64,000 nt of DNA from positions 310,001-374,000 of the forward strand of contig CAWZYM010000396.1 in NCBI GenBank assembly GCA_963966185.1, given 5' to 3'. Below, piece by piece: positions 49,249-60,600 of the stretch. The notes under the pieces are model-generated. The model had not been told where the DNA came from. It saw nothing but the letters and a program-made list of their open reading frames with translations, and made no database searches. Made by a program: the position numbers and the translations under genes. Each line of letters begins with the position of its first letter. Positions within the stretch are counted from its first letter, which is position 1. The stretch is from Rhabditoides inermis. Its lineage: Eukaryota; Nematoda; Chromadorea; Rhabditida; Rhabditidae.

Positions 49249-51539
49249 TTTCAGGTGGAGCACATCGAGCAGATGACCAAGGAGCTCCCGTATCTCCGCA
49301 TCGGATGGGCCAACTCGGTCGGCTTCAAGCCCTTCCCCGGCAGTGGCGACAAGTGAGCTTTCCTCTTTTCGCATCCCATCCACACACAAACTCATTGTCA
49401 GGTTCATGGGCTTTGGAGACAGGTCACTGCTTGCTTCCCCCTTTTTTGTCCCCCCCCCCCCCTCTCCTCTGACTATTGCTAATCTTTTCTTTACCATCTG
49501 CACTGTAACACTGTTAGTCAGTTAGGACTGACATATCAATGTCTTGTTTCAGGTGGGGATGCAACGGCGTAGGAGACGATTTCTACTCGTATGGATTCGA
49601 CGGACGCGCCATGTTCTTTGGTGGGCGTGGCTTGAGTGGGCGTGGCTTATCATTTCATTGTAGCTGGCAAGCAGCGAGTGATCGGTCAGCGTCGTCTGCG
49701 CAAGGGAGACGTGGTGGGATGCTCGCTCGACCTCACCATTCCCGAGATCCGGTAGGTGGAGCTAGAGTGGGCGGGGTTTACAGAGGCATTGCAGGTTCTC
49801 GCTCAACGGCCAGGACATGGAGGCGTACTACCGCAACTTCAACACGGACGGCTACTTCTTCCCTGTCATGTCCCTGTCGGCCAAGGTCTCTTGTCGTTTC
49901 GTGTTCGGTGGCGACCACGGACGTCTCCGGTTCGGACCGCCGTCCGGATTCTCCTCCATCGTCGAAGCACTCAGCGGTGTGTCCCTCCACTTCCCCTCAT
50001 TCTCACTACTCCCATTCAGGCCCGACGCCTCTGTCGATCGGCGAGTGTCTCTCGTTCGGCGACCTCGGCAAGAACTCGTTCTGCGGCCCGCAGACGATGC
50101 TCTCCAACATGACGCCGTTCGTGCCTCAGCCGGTGGACATCTGTGAGTGTGCGCCTTCCCCCTCCACCCACCCTCTCCCCTCTCTTCAGCCGGCGTCTCC
50201 CTGCCGTACTTCGCGCAGGAGGCGCACATGAAGTTCGCCGAAAACCTGCACGAGTTGTGGGCGATGCGCAAGATCGAGCTGGGCTGGAGCTACGGAGAGG
50301 TGTGTGAGAAGCGATCGATATCAATCGATAATCATTGCAGAACCGGTCCGAGTCGGCGCGCAAGCACCCCTGCCTCACGTCCTTTGACCGGCTGCCGCAG
50401 ACGGAGAGACAGTACAACATCGGGCTGGCCAGCGACACACTCAAGTGAGTTTCTCTCTCTCTCTCCTTTTCCCTCTCACACTCTTCTCTTGCAGGACGAT
50501 CGAGGGTATGGGTTACCACCTCATTCCGGACGCGCCCCCGTGTCGCCTCCGCCCCGTTCGACTCCCACAGAACTTCCAGCAGTCGAATCAGTTCAAGCCG
50601 CAGCCGCTCGACACACACGAGATCACTCTGCCCGAGGTACGCCGACATTGCGGTACGATAGACTACAGTACCCACTTGCAGTCGCTCAATCTACTCATCG
50701 ACGCGCTGGCTCGCAACACGCACAACGTGTGGGCGCGGGAGAAGATCAAGCGCGGGTGGACATTCGGACTCAACGAGGTCAGTGCGAAACGAACCATTAA
50801 AAAGATCCTATTTATAATCAAAATAAAACAGCCTTGGGCTCACTTGCTCTCGGCGATCCTCGCCTCCTCCTCCCTGATCTGCCTGCGCAGATCGGCAGCG
50901 TTCTGCGAGAAGTCGTGCATGACCTACAACACATTTCTCTCTCTCCCCTCCCTTCCGCACACACACTCTCTCCACTCACGATGAGGGTGTTGAAATCCTC
51001 ATTGTCCACGTCCAGCTTGACCAGCTCGATCTCGTGCTGCAGCTTCCGCTGCTTCTTCTCCTCCTTTTTGATTTCCTCCTTGAGGAACTTCGCCCTCTCC
51101 TCCTGTAACTGATAGATTTAACTGATAGACGAGAAGAGAGAGAGAGAGAGATTGAAAGAACGTACCGGCTTGCTCTGCCAAGCTGGCGCGTTTTCCATGG
51201 TCTTTTGTGGGTGGAATGACGGATGGAATGACGATCGCTCTCTCGAAACCTAAATGGAATTTCAAATTTACCTATTCGAAATCTTTCATGCAAAGTTCGT
51301 TTCAGTACGTTGACGCGACGCAGAAGCGCTCTCCCCACCTCGTTCCCTATGAGGAGGTCGACAACCGAATCAAGGCATGTCGATTATCGATTGGTGCATT
51401 CAGGTATCGATCGATTTCAGGAGGCGAACCGCGAGTCTGCGGCCGAGAACATCCGATCGCTCCAGCTGTTCGGCATCTACATCGAGCCGCCAGCGCACGA
51501 GTTCGACGAACGTGGGTTGTATACTTTTCGTTCTATCTC

Positions 51540-51575
<36 letters not shown>

Positions 51576-53523
51576 ATGTTGTCTGTTTGAGTGGCGGAGA
51601 AGGAGCTGCGCGCCCGCCGCGACCGCATCCGCACGTACCGCGCCGAGAACACGTACGCGGTGAACGGCGGCAAGTGGTACTTCGAGTTCGAGGTGCTCAC
51701 TGCGGGCTACATGCGGATCGGATGGATGGACGTGGCGTCGTCGCCCGACACGGAGCTGGGCAAGGACGACCGCAGCTACGCGTTCGACGGATACCTGGGC
51801 AGGAAGTGGCACCAGGGCGCTGAGGCGTACGGCAAGGAGTGGAAGGTCGGAGACGTGGTCGGCTGCTTCCTCGACCTCAACGACCGCACCATCTCGTTCT
51901 CCCTCAACGGAGAGCTGCTGCTCGACCCGAGTGGATCCGAGATGGCATTCGACAATGTCATGTGCGGGGACGGACTCGTACCGGCTATGTCACTCGGCAG
52001 CGGACAGAGGGTGAGTGCACCGCTCCCTCGCCTTCTCCCATTCACTTCTTCCAGGGTCGTCTCAATCTCGGACAGGACAGCAACTCTCTCAAGTATTTCA
52101 CCACGTGTGGACTGCAGGAGGGATACGAGCCGTTCTGTGTGTGAGTAGATGGGAAGGAGACGAGGGGAAAGTTAGTTAAAAGAGAGCGAGATGTTATGTT
52201 CAGGAACATGTACCGCTCGATGCCGATGTGGTTCGCCAAGCAGCTGGCTCGATTCGAAGACGTGACAGCCGGCGCGAACATCGAGGTGGCTCGCATTCCG
52301 GCGACTGGCGCCAGCCCGCCCTGCCTCAAGATCACGCAGAAGGTGACCAACTCGGAGGGCGGCATCAACGAGAAGGCCAAGATGGAATACATCCGCCTCT
52401 CCCTTCCCGTCAAGTGTAACGAGACGTTCGTCAAGAACAAGTGGGTCGTATCACTTTTTGCTCTGAATATTTATGCTTTCTTGTCCTCATCTACATAATT
52501 CATTTACTTACAATGATTGTGTTGTTCCAGGGACAAGGACGCGATTCTGCGCACTCTGCAGTCGTACTCTCCCCGCTCGCAGTCCATCTCGGCTGTCTCC
52601 ATCAAGTCTCCCGGCATTCCGAAGGAGTTCGAGGAGGGACAGGAGAAGAAGAAGCGCAGCATGTCCCGCACCATCCTATCCGCCTTCCGACACGACTCGG
52701 AAAGCGAAGACGACGCCAAGAGCAGCAACAGGTGGGCGTGGTTGGCGGAGGCGGGGCTTATCCCTGTCACTGCAGGAGCAAGCAGCCCTCGTTTGACATC
52801 GAGGACAGTGTAGGCGACGCTGCGGCGCTGAGGTAGGCAGAGAGGAGTGGTAGTGTCAATCAATCCGATCTCAACACTGTCCCCGACGTGTGAAGTGTGA
52901 GCTCACCCCAGAGTGTCTCTTCCCCCACCCCCTCTCCCCTTCCCTAACCCGTTGCCCTCTAACAGCCAGCGTCGGCGCGTGCTGACGCTCATGAATTTCG
53001 GGGTGTACTCGTTCGACGAGTCGATCCTCACCTGGCTGCGCATCGACGGCGAGCACCGCAGCGACTGGTATCACCACCTCAGGTCGAGACAACCGGCCGA
53101 GCACTCCTTCTGCTACCTAGCGAATGTGTAGAGAGAGAAAGGAGAGAGTGACCACCCGCACTGCTTGCCGTATGAGAGCGCACGCTGCCTGCACCCACCC
53201 TGCCGCTCTCTGCCTGTACTTTGCCTCCTTTCCGTTTCAGCTCCTCAGCCACCCTTATTTTCCTGCCTTATCTGTGTTGCTTCGTTCATGTCTGATCGAT
53301 GTGCCTGCAGGTCTTCCCTCGTGGAGCTGTCAGCTGACGATCGGCTGGCGGCCGAGGAGCATCTCAAGGAGTTGGCGGAGAGAGAGCGGCCCAAGAAGGG
53401 AGGACTGCTCGGGAGACTCCGAGACGTGAGCCACGGAAGGGGCAAGAAAGACGCCAAGGATGAGAAGCACGCGCACCGAGTGTCGCCCAATGCAAAGAGC
53501 CACGCCAACTCGAGGTGCGAGAT

Positions 53524-53564
<41 letters not shown>

Positions 53565-55611
53565 GAGGGAGGGGGGAGGAAGAGAGAGATAGGGAGAGAG
53601 AGAGAGAAATAGAAAGACAGAAACAAAAAATGTAGGCGAGAGAAAGAGAGAATCGCGTTTGCAGGTCGTTCGACACGACCATCGAGAACGGCGACGTGCC
53701 GGCAGGTGGGAAGAATGACATTCTGGGTGAGACATTCTTGCATCCACTAAAACTAGCTGCTAATAATATGTGTTGCACCTAGTTGCTTGTAATCCCGTCT
53801 ATGCACATTGTATGATGTGTGTGTTTGAGCGCAACACGGAGGGAGTGACATGCCGCAGTCGGGTCCGGGCAGACAGGCGACCATCCGACACAAGAGCAGT
53901 CTGAAGAAGAAGAAGGGCAAGAAGGAGGCGGTGGAGGCGCGTCCGGCCGTCGAGAAGATGGAGGACGGCAGTCTGGCAGAACAGGACAGCCACGCTCTCA
54001 TCGCACACAAGGAGAAGGTGGGGATATACCAAGACGTTCAGGTGGATATGGGGATATACCAAGACGTTCAGGTGGACGAGTACTACTACGGCATCCGCAT
54101 CTTCCCCGGTCAGGACCCGGCCAACGTGTGGGTCGGCTGGGTCACCACCCAGTACCACTACTACAACCAGGTGCGCTCATCGAACCACATCCCTTCTATC
54201 TGTTCTCCTAGGTGTTCGACGGCTGTCAGGGCGTGCGCAAGTGCCGCTACAATGAGCAGGACCACCAGGGCACCACCATCGAGAGGTGAGTGGTGGATGA
54301 AGCCACCTATAATATGAACAGTACATTACGCCATGTTTCAGCGTGGAGTACCGCAACTGCTTCATGGTGAACGCGGCCGAGCTGCTCGACAACACCCCCG
54401 ACACTGCCAACACAAAGGTGCGCCCCGCACCCCCACTCCATTCGTACACAATGGCTGTTGTAGGTGTCGGGCACTCTGATCGGCTGCGTCATCGACACGT
54501 CTGTCGGCGAGCTGCGATTCCTCGCCGACGGAATCGACACCGGCGTCAGGTTCAAGGTGCGTGTGTGTCGTGTAGATCATTTCGTATTTGATCTCTTTCA
54601 GTTGGAGCCGGGAGCGATGCTGTATCCCGCTGCGTTCTTCACGCCCACTGCCATTGAGATCCTGCAGTTCGAGCTCGGACGCATCAAGGTATATCTATAT
54701 CTATCTTTCTTTTCCTCTCTCCATCCTCTTCCATTTCAGTTCACGTTCCCTCTGTCCTCGGCGATTCTCAAGTCGTCGCAGAAGTCCCTGCTGCCTTCGT
54801 GTCCGCCTCGCCTCACCGTCGAGCGCCTCGAGCCTGTCTACTGGGCCCGCGTGCCGAACGAGACTCTGAGAACCACTGCGCTCAAGCTGAGCGACGTGCG
54901 AGGCTGGTCGGTGCTGTGCAACGATCCGGTGCGGATCATGATGGTCTACATTCCCGAGAAGGACCTCTCGTTCGACATTCTCGAGGCGAGTCTGTGATTT
55001 CTATGCTGTGGTCTAATCTGTGTTGTAGATGATCGAGCAGCCCGACTACCTGACGTTCCACCGGCAGACGCTGAACCTGTACTGCAAGCTGGCCAGCCAC
55101 GGCAACCTCAAGGTGGCGCACATCCTGTGTCGCCACGTGGACGAGGACCAGATCATGTACGCCGTACAGAACCACTGTGAGTACACCGAGATTAGGAGAA
55201 TGAACCGAGCGTTGTTTCAGTTTTGTCCGGTCCGATGCGACAGGGCTTTCACGACCTGCTCATCGCCCTCCACCTCCAGTCGCACGCGTCTGCCAGACAG
55301 AGTATGGCCAGGGAGTACGTCGTGCCACTCGTCAAGGTGCGTGAGAAGAGAGAGGGGGAGAGGAGAGGAGAGAGAGAGAGAGAGAGAGAAAGAGAAAGAG
55401 AAAGAGAAAGAGAAAGAGAAAGAGAAAGAGAAAGAGAAAGAGAAAGAGAAAGAGAAAGAGAAAGAGAAAGAGAAAGAGAAAGAGAAAGAGAAAGAGAAAG
55501 AGAAAGAGAAAGAGAAAGAGAAAGAGAAAGAGAAAGAGAAAGAGAAAGAGAAAGAGAAAGAGAAAGAGAAAGAGAAAGAGAAAGAGAAAGAGAAAGAGAA
55601 AGAGAAAGAGA

Positions 55612-55665
<54 letters not shown>

Positions 55666-56376
55666 TTCCCTTTCTAGGCTCTGGAGAACAAGGACGTGTT
55701 CGACCCGGACACGGAGACTCGCTTCCCGCAGATCATGGACCAGCCGCATTCGATGCTCTCCGTCATGGTCTCCGAGCCAGTCAAGACCCAGTGAGTGTTC
55801 TCCATCCACTCCTCCCACTCCCCTCTCCTTGCAGCTTCCACCGCGACGAGGAGATGAAGCTGCTGCCGCCGGCGATCGACCTGGACGCTCTCCGGGCGCA
55901 CGTCATGTCGGCCATCAGTCAGGCCACCCAGAACGCCGTGCTCAACTGCCGCGACCTCATCGGCGGCAACAACCTCAACCACTTTGAGTGCGTTTCCTCC
56001 ATCCACTCTCTCCTCTGACGGTGTGCTTGCAGGCCTCTGCTGAAACTGTTCGACTCCCTTCTCGTCATCGGACTCATACAGGACGAAGAGCTCGAGACAC
56101 TTCTCAAGCTCTTCCATCCCGCCGCATTCGACGAGAACTACTCTGTCGGCACCAAGCAGAAGGTGGGCGGAGCGAAAGTGGGCGGGGCTGATTGTCTGTT
56201 CAGGGAATCATCGAGCTGGACATGGCGGAGGGCGTGAAGGTGCAGCTGGTGAACGTACTCGACCACATTTGCGACATCCAGCTGCGACATCGCATAGAGT
56301 CCCTCATCGCATTCTCGCAGGGATTCGTTGGAGAGCTGCAGGCCGATCAGTGCAGACGGTAGGGCGAGAGGGAGAA

Positions 56377-56423
<47 letters not shown>

Positions 56424-56722
56424 GGCGGGAGAGAGAGAGAATAGTACCTTTCAGTTACATGGACATCAAGCAGACGGAGATGCCGCCTGCCGAAGCTGCG
56501 AAGAAGACCAAGGAGTTCCGGTGTCCGCCGAAAGAGCAGATGTTCCGTCTGTTGAAGTGCAAGGAGAAGGAGGAGAAGGAGGACATCCTGGAGGACGAGG
56601 TGGAGTACGACCAGTGTCCGATGGCAGAGAGCCTCCAGCAACAGCTGCGCGACTTCTGCAACCTACTCGTGCAGCGCATCGGATGCAAGGACGAAGAGGA
56701 GGAGAGCGAGGTGCGTCCCTGC

Positions 56723-56778
<56 letters not shown>

Positions 56779-57566
56779 GCCTCTCTCTTTCCAGGAACAG
56801 CTGGCTCTGATCGAGGCCGAGGAGGGCAGCTGGGTCGACTCTCTCGCGCGCGTTCTCGTCTCCGTGCCCCCGCCCATTGCGAGTGGGGAGGAGGAGAACA
56901 TCCGAAGGGGAACCGAGAACTTCCGGTACGCAGCTGTTCCAGCAACTCGGAGTAGCTTTTATTTTCAGCGACATGATCATCACGATGCTGCGGCAGTGGG
57001 CGACGAACGATCTGATCGAGAGCAACGAGCTGATCCGTAGAATGTTCCGGCTGCTGCTGCGACAGTACACCGGAGTCGCCGAGGTACGCAGCCACTGTCT
57101 CGACCTCATCCATCTCTCTCCATTTCAGTTGAACGAAGCCATGTCGCAGACGTACGTGCTGCACGAGAGAAACGTGCAGGACGTGCAGGACTTCATCGTC
57201 TACCTCATCCAGGTGAGCAGTCATATTATTTTTTTAATCTTCTCACTCGCTATCATTCCGATGGTTTCAGATCCGCGAGCTGCTCACTGTGCAGTTCGAG
57301 CACACGGAGGAGGCTATTTTGAAGAGAGGCCTGTGGAAGTTGATGAACAACCGTATTTTCTTCCAGCATCCCGACCTCATGCGGCTCCTCTCTGTTCATG
57401 AGAATGTCATGAGGTACAGATATTTCCTACATGATTGAAATGGTTACGGTATTGAGTTTATATTGTTTTGTTCAGTATCATGATGAACATTCTGACGGCG
57501 CAGCAGTCGGCAGTCGAGCATGTGGATGGGGAGGAGGGCGCCGAGCAGAGCCAGGCCAAGGTCCGC

Positions 57567-57613
<47 letters not shown>

Positions 57614-60600
57614 CCCCTCTGTCTCTCCTTTTCTCCCTCTTCCCCTCCTCTCCCTCTCATCGCCCTCCTTTACAGGACGCGTCCGAGATGGTCGTGGCGT
57701 GCTCGCGCTTCCTCTGCTACTTCTGTCGCACCAGCCGGCAGAACCAGAAAGCCATGTTCGAGCACCTCTCGTTCCTGCTCGACAACGCCACGATGCTGCT
57801 CGCGCGTCCGTCCCTACGCGGCTCCGTGCCCCTCGACGTCGCCTACTCGTCGTTCATGGACAACAACGAGCTGGCGCTGGCGCTCAAGGAGGAGGAGCTG
57901 GACAAGGTGGCCGTCTACCTCTCCCGCTGCGGACTCCAGCCCAACTCGGAGCTCATTGCCAAGGGATACCCCGACATTGGGTGAGTGTGCCTACGTTCAG
58001 CCCTTACAGTAATCCTCGTTTCCAGCTGGGACCCGGTGGAGGGCGAGCGTTACATTGACTTCCTGCGCTTTTGCGTGTGGATTAACGGCGAGAACGTGGA
58101 GGAGAACGCGAACCTGGTGATCCGACTGCTGATCCGACGGCCAGAGTGCCTGGGAGTGGCCCTCAAGGGAGAGGGACAGGGACTGTTCGCTGCGTTCAAG
58201 GAAGCCATCGCCCTATCCGAAGACATTCGAGCACTCGAGGAGGGGGAGGAACACCACGTGTTCAAGTGCACACTCCTCGGAGACAGCCCGTGAGTTGGGG
58301 GAGGAGAAGGGAGAGGATGATGGGGGAAGAAGACTCGGTTTTTTCAGGTCGTATCCATCTGCGGACTCAGAGGGAGAAGACTACATCGATCTCGGATCGG
58401 CCACCCTTGACTTCTACTCGTCTCTCGTGGATCTGCTCGCCAAGTGCGCCCCCGATCCGAGCACCATACAGGTATGCCCCGCCTCCTCAAGCACCGCCTA
58501 CCGACTTCATTTTTAGGAGGGCAAGGGCGACTCGGTGCGAGCGCGTGCCATTCTGCGCTCTCTCATCTCGTTGGATGATCTCGGACAGATTCTCGCTCTC
58601 CGATTCACCATCCCCAACCTCGCAGTGATGAGCCCCGATGGTGAGTGGAGTGAGCAGTGAGTGCGTGCCGAGAAACACTAATCAATGTAAGTCGGGTTCA
58701 ATTGATTTTTTCGCAAAGTTATAGAGAACTTTGAAACTGACAACTAATGCGACTGAAATTGCAAAACTGTCTATGGTAGATATTTAACAACTTATGATGC
58801 AAAATCGCTCTTGAACATCTGTGAATGAATTGTAAAATATTTCAAAAATGAAACGAACTATCAATTTCCAAGTGTTCTGTCTTTGCATTGTAAAATAGGC
58901 CCATGGACAGCCCATGGACAACTTTGCAGAAGTGCAGCGAGAACTCATCTGCAGAATCGGCCCTGGGCCGATTTTGCAGACGAAATTCAGACAGTCTGTA
59001 AAATCAGCCCAGGGCCGATTTTACAGACGAATCGCAGACAAAGAGGGCAGAACCATCTGCATTATCGGCCCTCGGCCGATTTTGCAGACAGACCTGATAG
59101 CTTGTCTTGGCAAAACATTCGCCGAGCGCGGGACTCGATCCCAAGAAGCGAGCGCGCAGATTGCACAACGATACCACTAGGCCATCCACGCTTGCGCTGC
59201 TCTCTCTCAAAGACGGGAAACAATGCGCTGCGTTCAAAGAGACGAGATTTGATGATGCTTACTTTGTGAATGTAATTGTTTCGAAACCAAGGAACTAATC
59301 TTTTGGAAACATAGCATTTGATATTTGAATGTTCACTCTCCTACAATTAGCAGTAGCTGTCACAATACTTTTTTGAGGTGCGCGCTGTCGACTATTAGTT
59401 AATGCAGCTCGCAACATGTGCCAGCGTAGTGTAGTGGTGAAGCACCGCGAACATTGATCTTATCTCGCGAGTTCGAACCTCGCGCTCGGCGAATGTTTTG
59501 CCAAGACAAGCTATCAGGTCTGTCTGCAAAATCGGCCGAGGGCCGATAATGCAGATGGTTCTGCCCTCTTTGTCTGCGATTCGTCTGTAAAATCGGCCCT
59601 GGGCTGATTTTACAGACTGTCTGAATTTCGTCTGCAAAATCGGCCCAGGGCCGATTTTGCAGATGAGTTCTCGCTGCACTTCTGCAAAGTTGTCCATGGG
59701 CTGTCCATGGGCCTATTTTACAATGCAAAGACAGAATGTTTCGGCTTTTCAGAAACTTTTACTATTTGAAAACGTGATTTGCATTTTTTAATGATGGTAT
59801 GAATTTGCAAACTTTAGTCGCAATATTTACCTATTTCATAGTTTTCCATATTATTGCGAAAAAGACAATTGAGCTCGACTTATATCTTGTGAACGTCCGA
59901 GTGGTTTCGAGTGAGTAAGATTGATTTGTGAGAGTGGCATTCTCGTATGGAACGTTTAACCCTCCTATAACCCCCGCTAACCCGGTTTGCAGTGCGGATC
60001 CGTGCGATTCTGGCTGCTCGCAAGCAGTCATTCGCACAGCCGTGTGTCACGATCGCCGATGTGGCGATGGATCAGATGGAGCAGAAGGAGGAGAAGCAGA
60101 GGCGCGACGAGCAGCGCGAGAACGACGACGACTCCTTTTCCACGCCCAGGGGATCCATCTACGACAGCGTGCACTCGTCCGTGTCGGGTTCGGAGGTGTT
60201 CGCCCCGAAGGAGGAGAAGAAGCCGGCCAAGAAAGTGTCAGTGCTGGAGCGACGCAAGGAGAAGGAGCCGCGAGCGCCCATCAAACAGGGCCGGATAGAG
60301 AGTGAGCACGCATGTTTCGTTCATCACTAGTTTTGCGTGCCATCCCGGGTGGGACTCACCAACTCGCTAACACATAGATGGTGATATGGATGATGACGGA
60401 GACTGTTTCAGACACGGGCCCGCTTCCGGGTCTGCTGCCCAACCACAAGCAGTCCGTGCTCCTCTTCCTCGATAGGGTCTACGGAATCGACTCGCAGGTA
60501 AGACGACATTGAATACAGGATAGAAGACGTTCTTCCTTGCAGGACATGCTCTTCCACTTCCTCGAGCAGTCGTTCCTTCCCGACCTGCGAGCGGCTACCA

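Larger units (their letters stand above)
58875..59736. mobile_element. Fold-back element with two outward-facing tRNA-like heads
   Basis: Near-perfect inverted arms of 256 bp (58875-59130 and 59481-59736), starting TTCTGTCTTTGC and ending with its complement, flank a 350 bp centre. Each arm contains three short hairpin palindromes built on ATCGGCCCTGGGCCGAT. At the inner edge of each arm lies a tRNA-like module with Pol III A and B boxes, oriented outward, so the structure equals two SINE-like units (about 322 bp each) placed head to head. It lies in the 1.35 kb receptor intron 58641-59992. No protein-coding frame and no clear target-site duplication are visible. Confidence 0.75.

Noticed and set aside
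55356..55990. Long frames of 190-330 codons over the GA hexamer array
   Set aside because: They are low-complexity translations of a repeat lying in an intron; the real exons on both sides join in frame without it.
59118..59495. Functional tRNA genes in the receptor intron
   Set aside because: A and B boxes are present, but neither sequence folds into a complete cloverleaf I can assign. Both run directly into repeat arms, so SINE-type heads fit better.
58875..59736. Simple MITE or DNA transposon
   Set aside because: The long inverted arms suggested this, but no target-site duplication is clear, and the outward tRNA-like heads at both inner arm edges are not expected for a MITE. It is kept only as an alternative.
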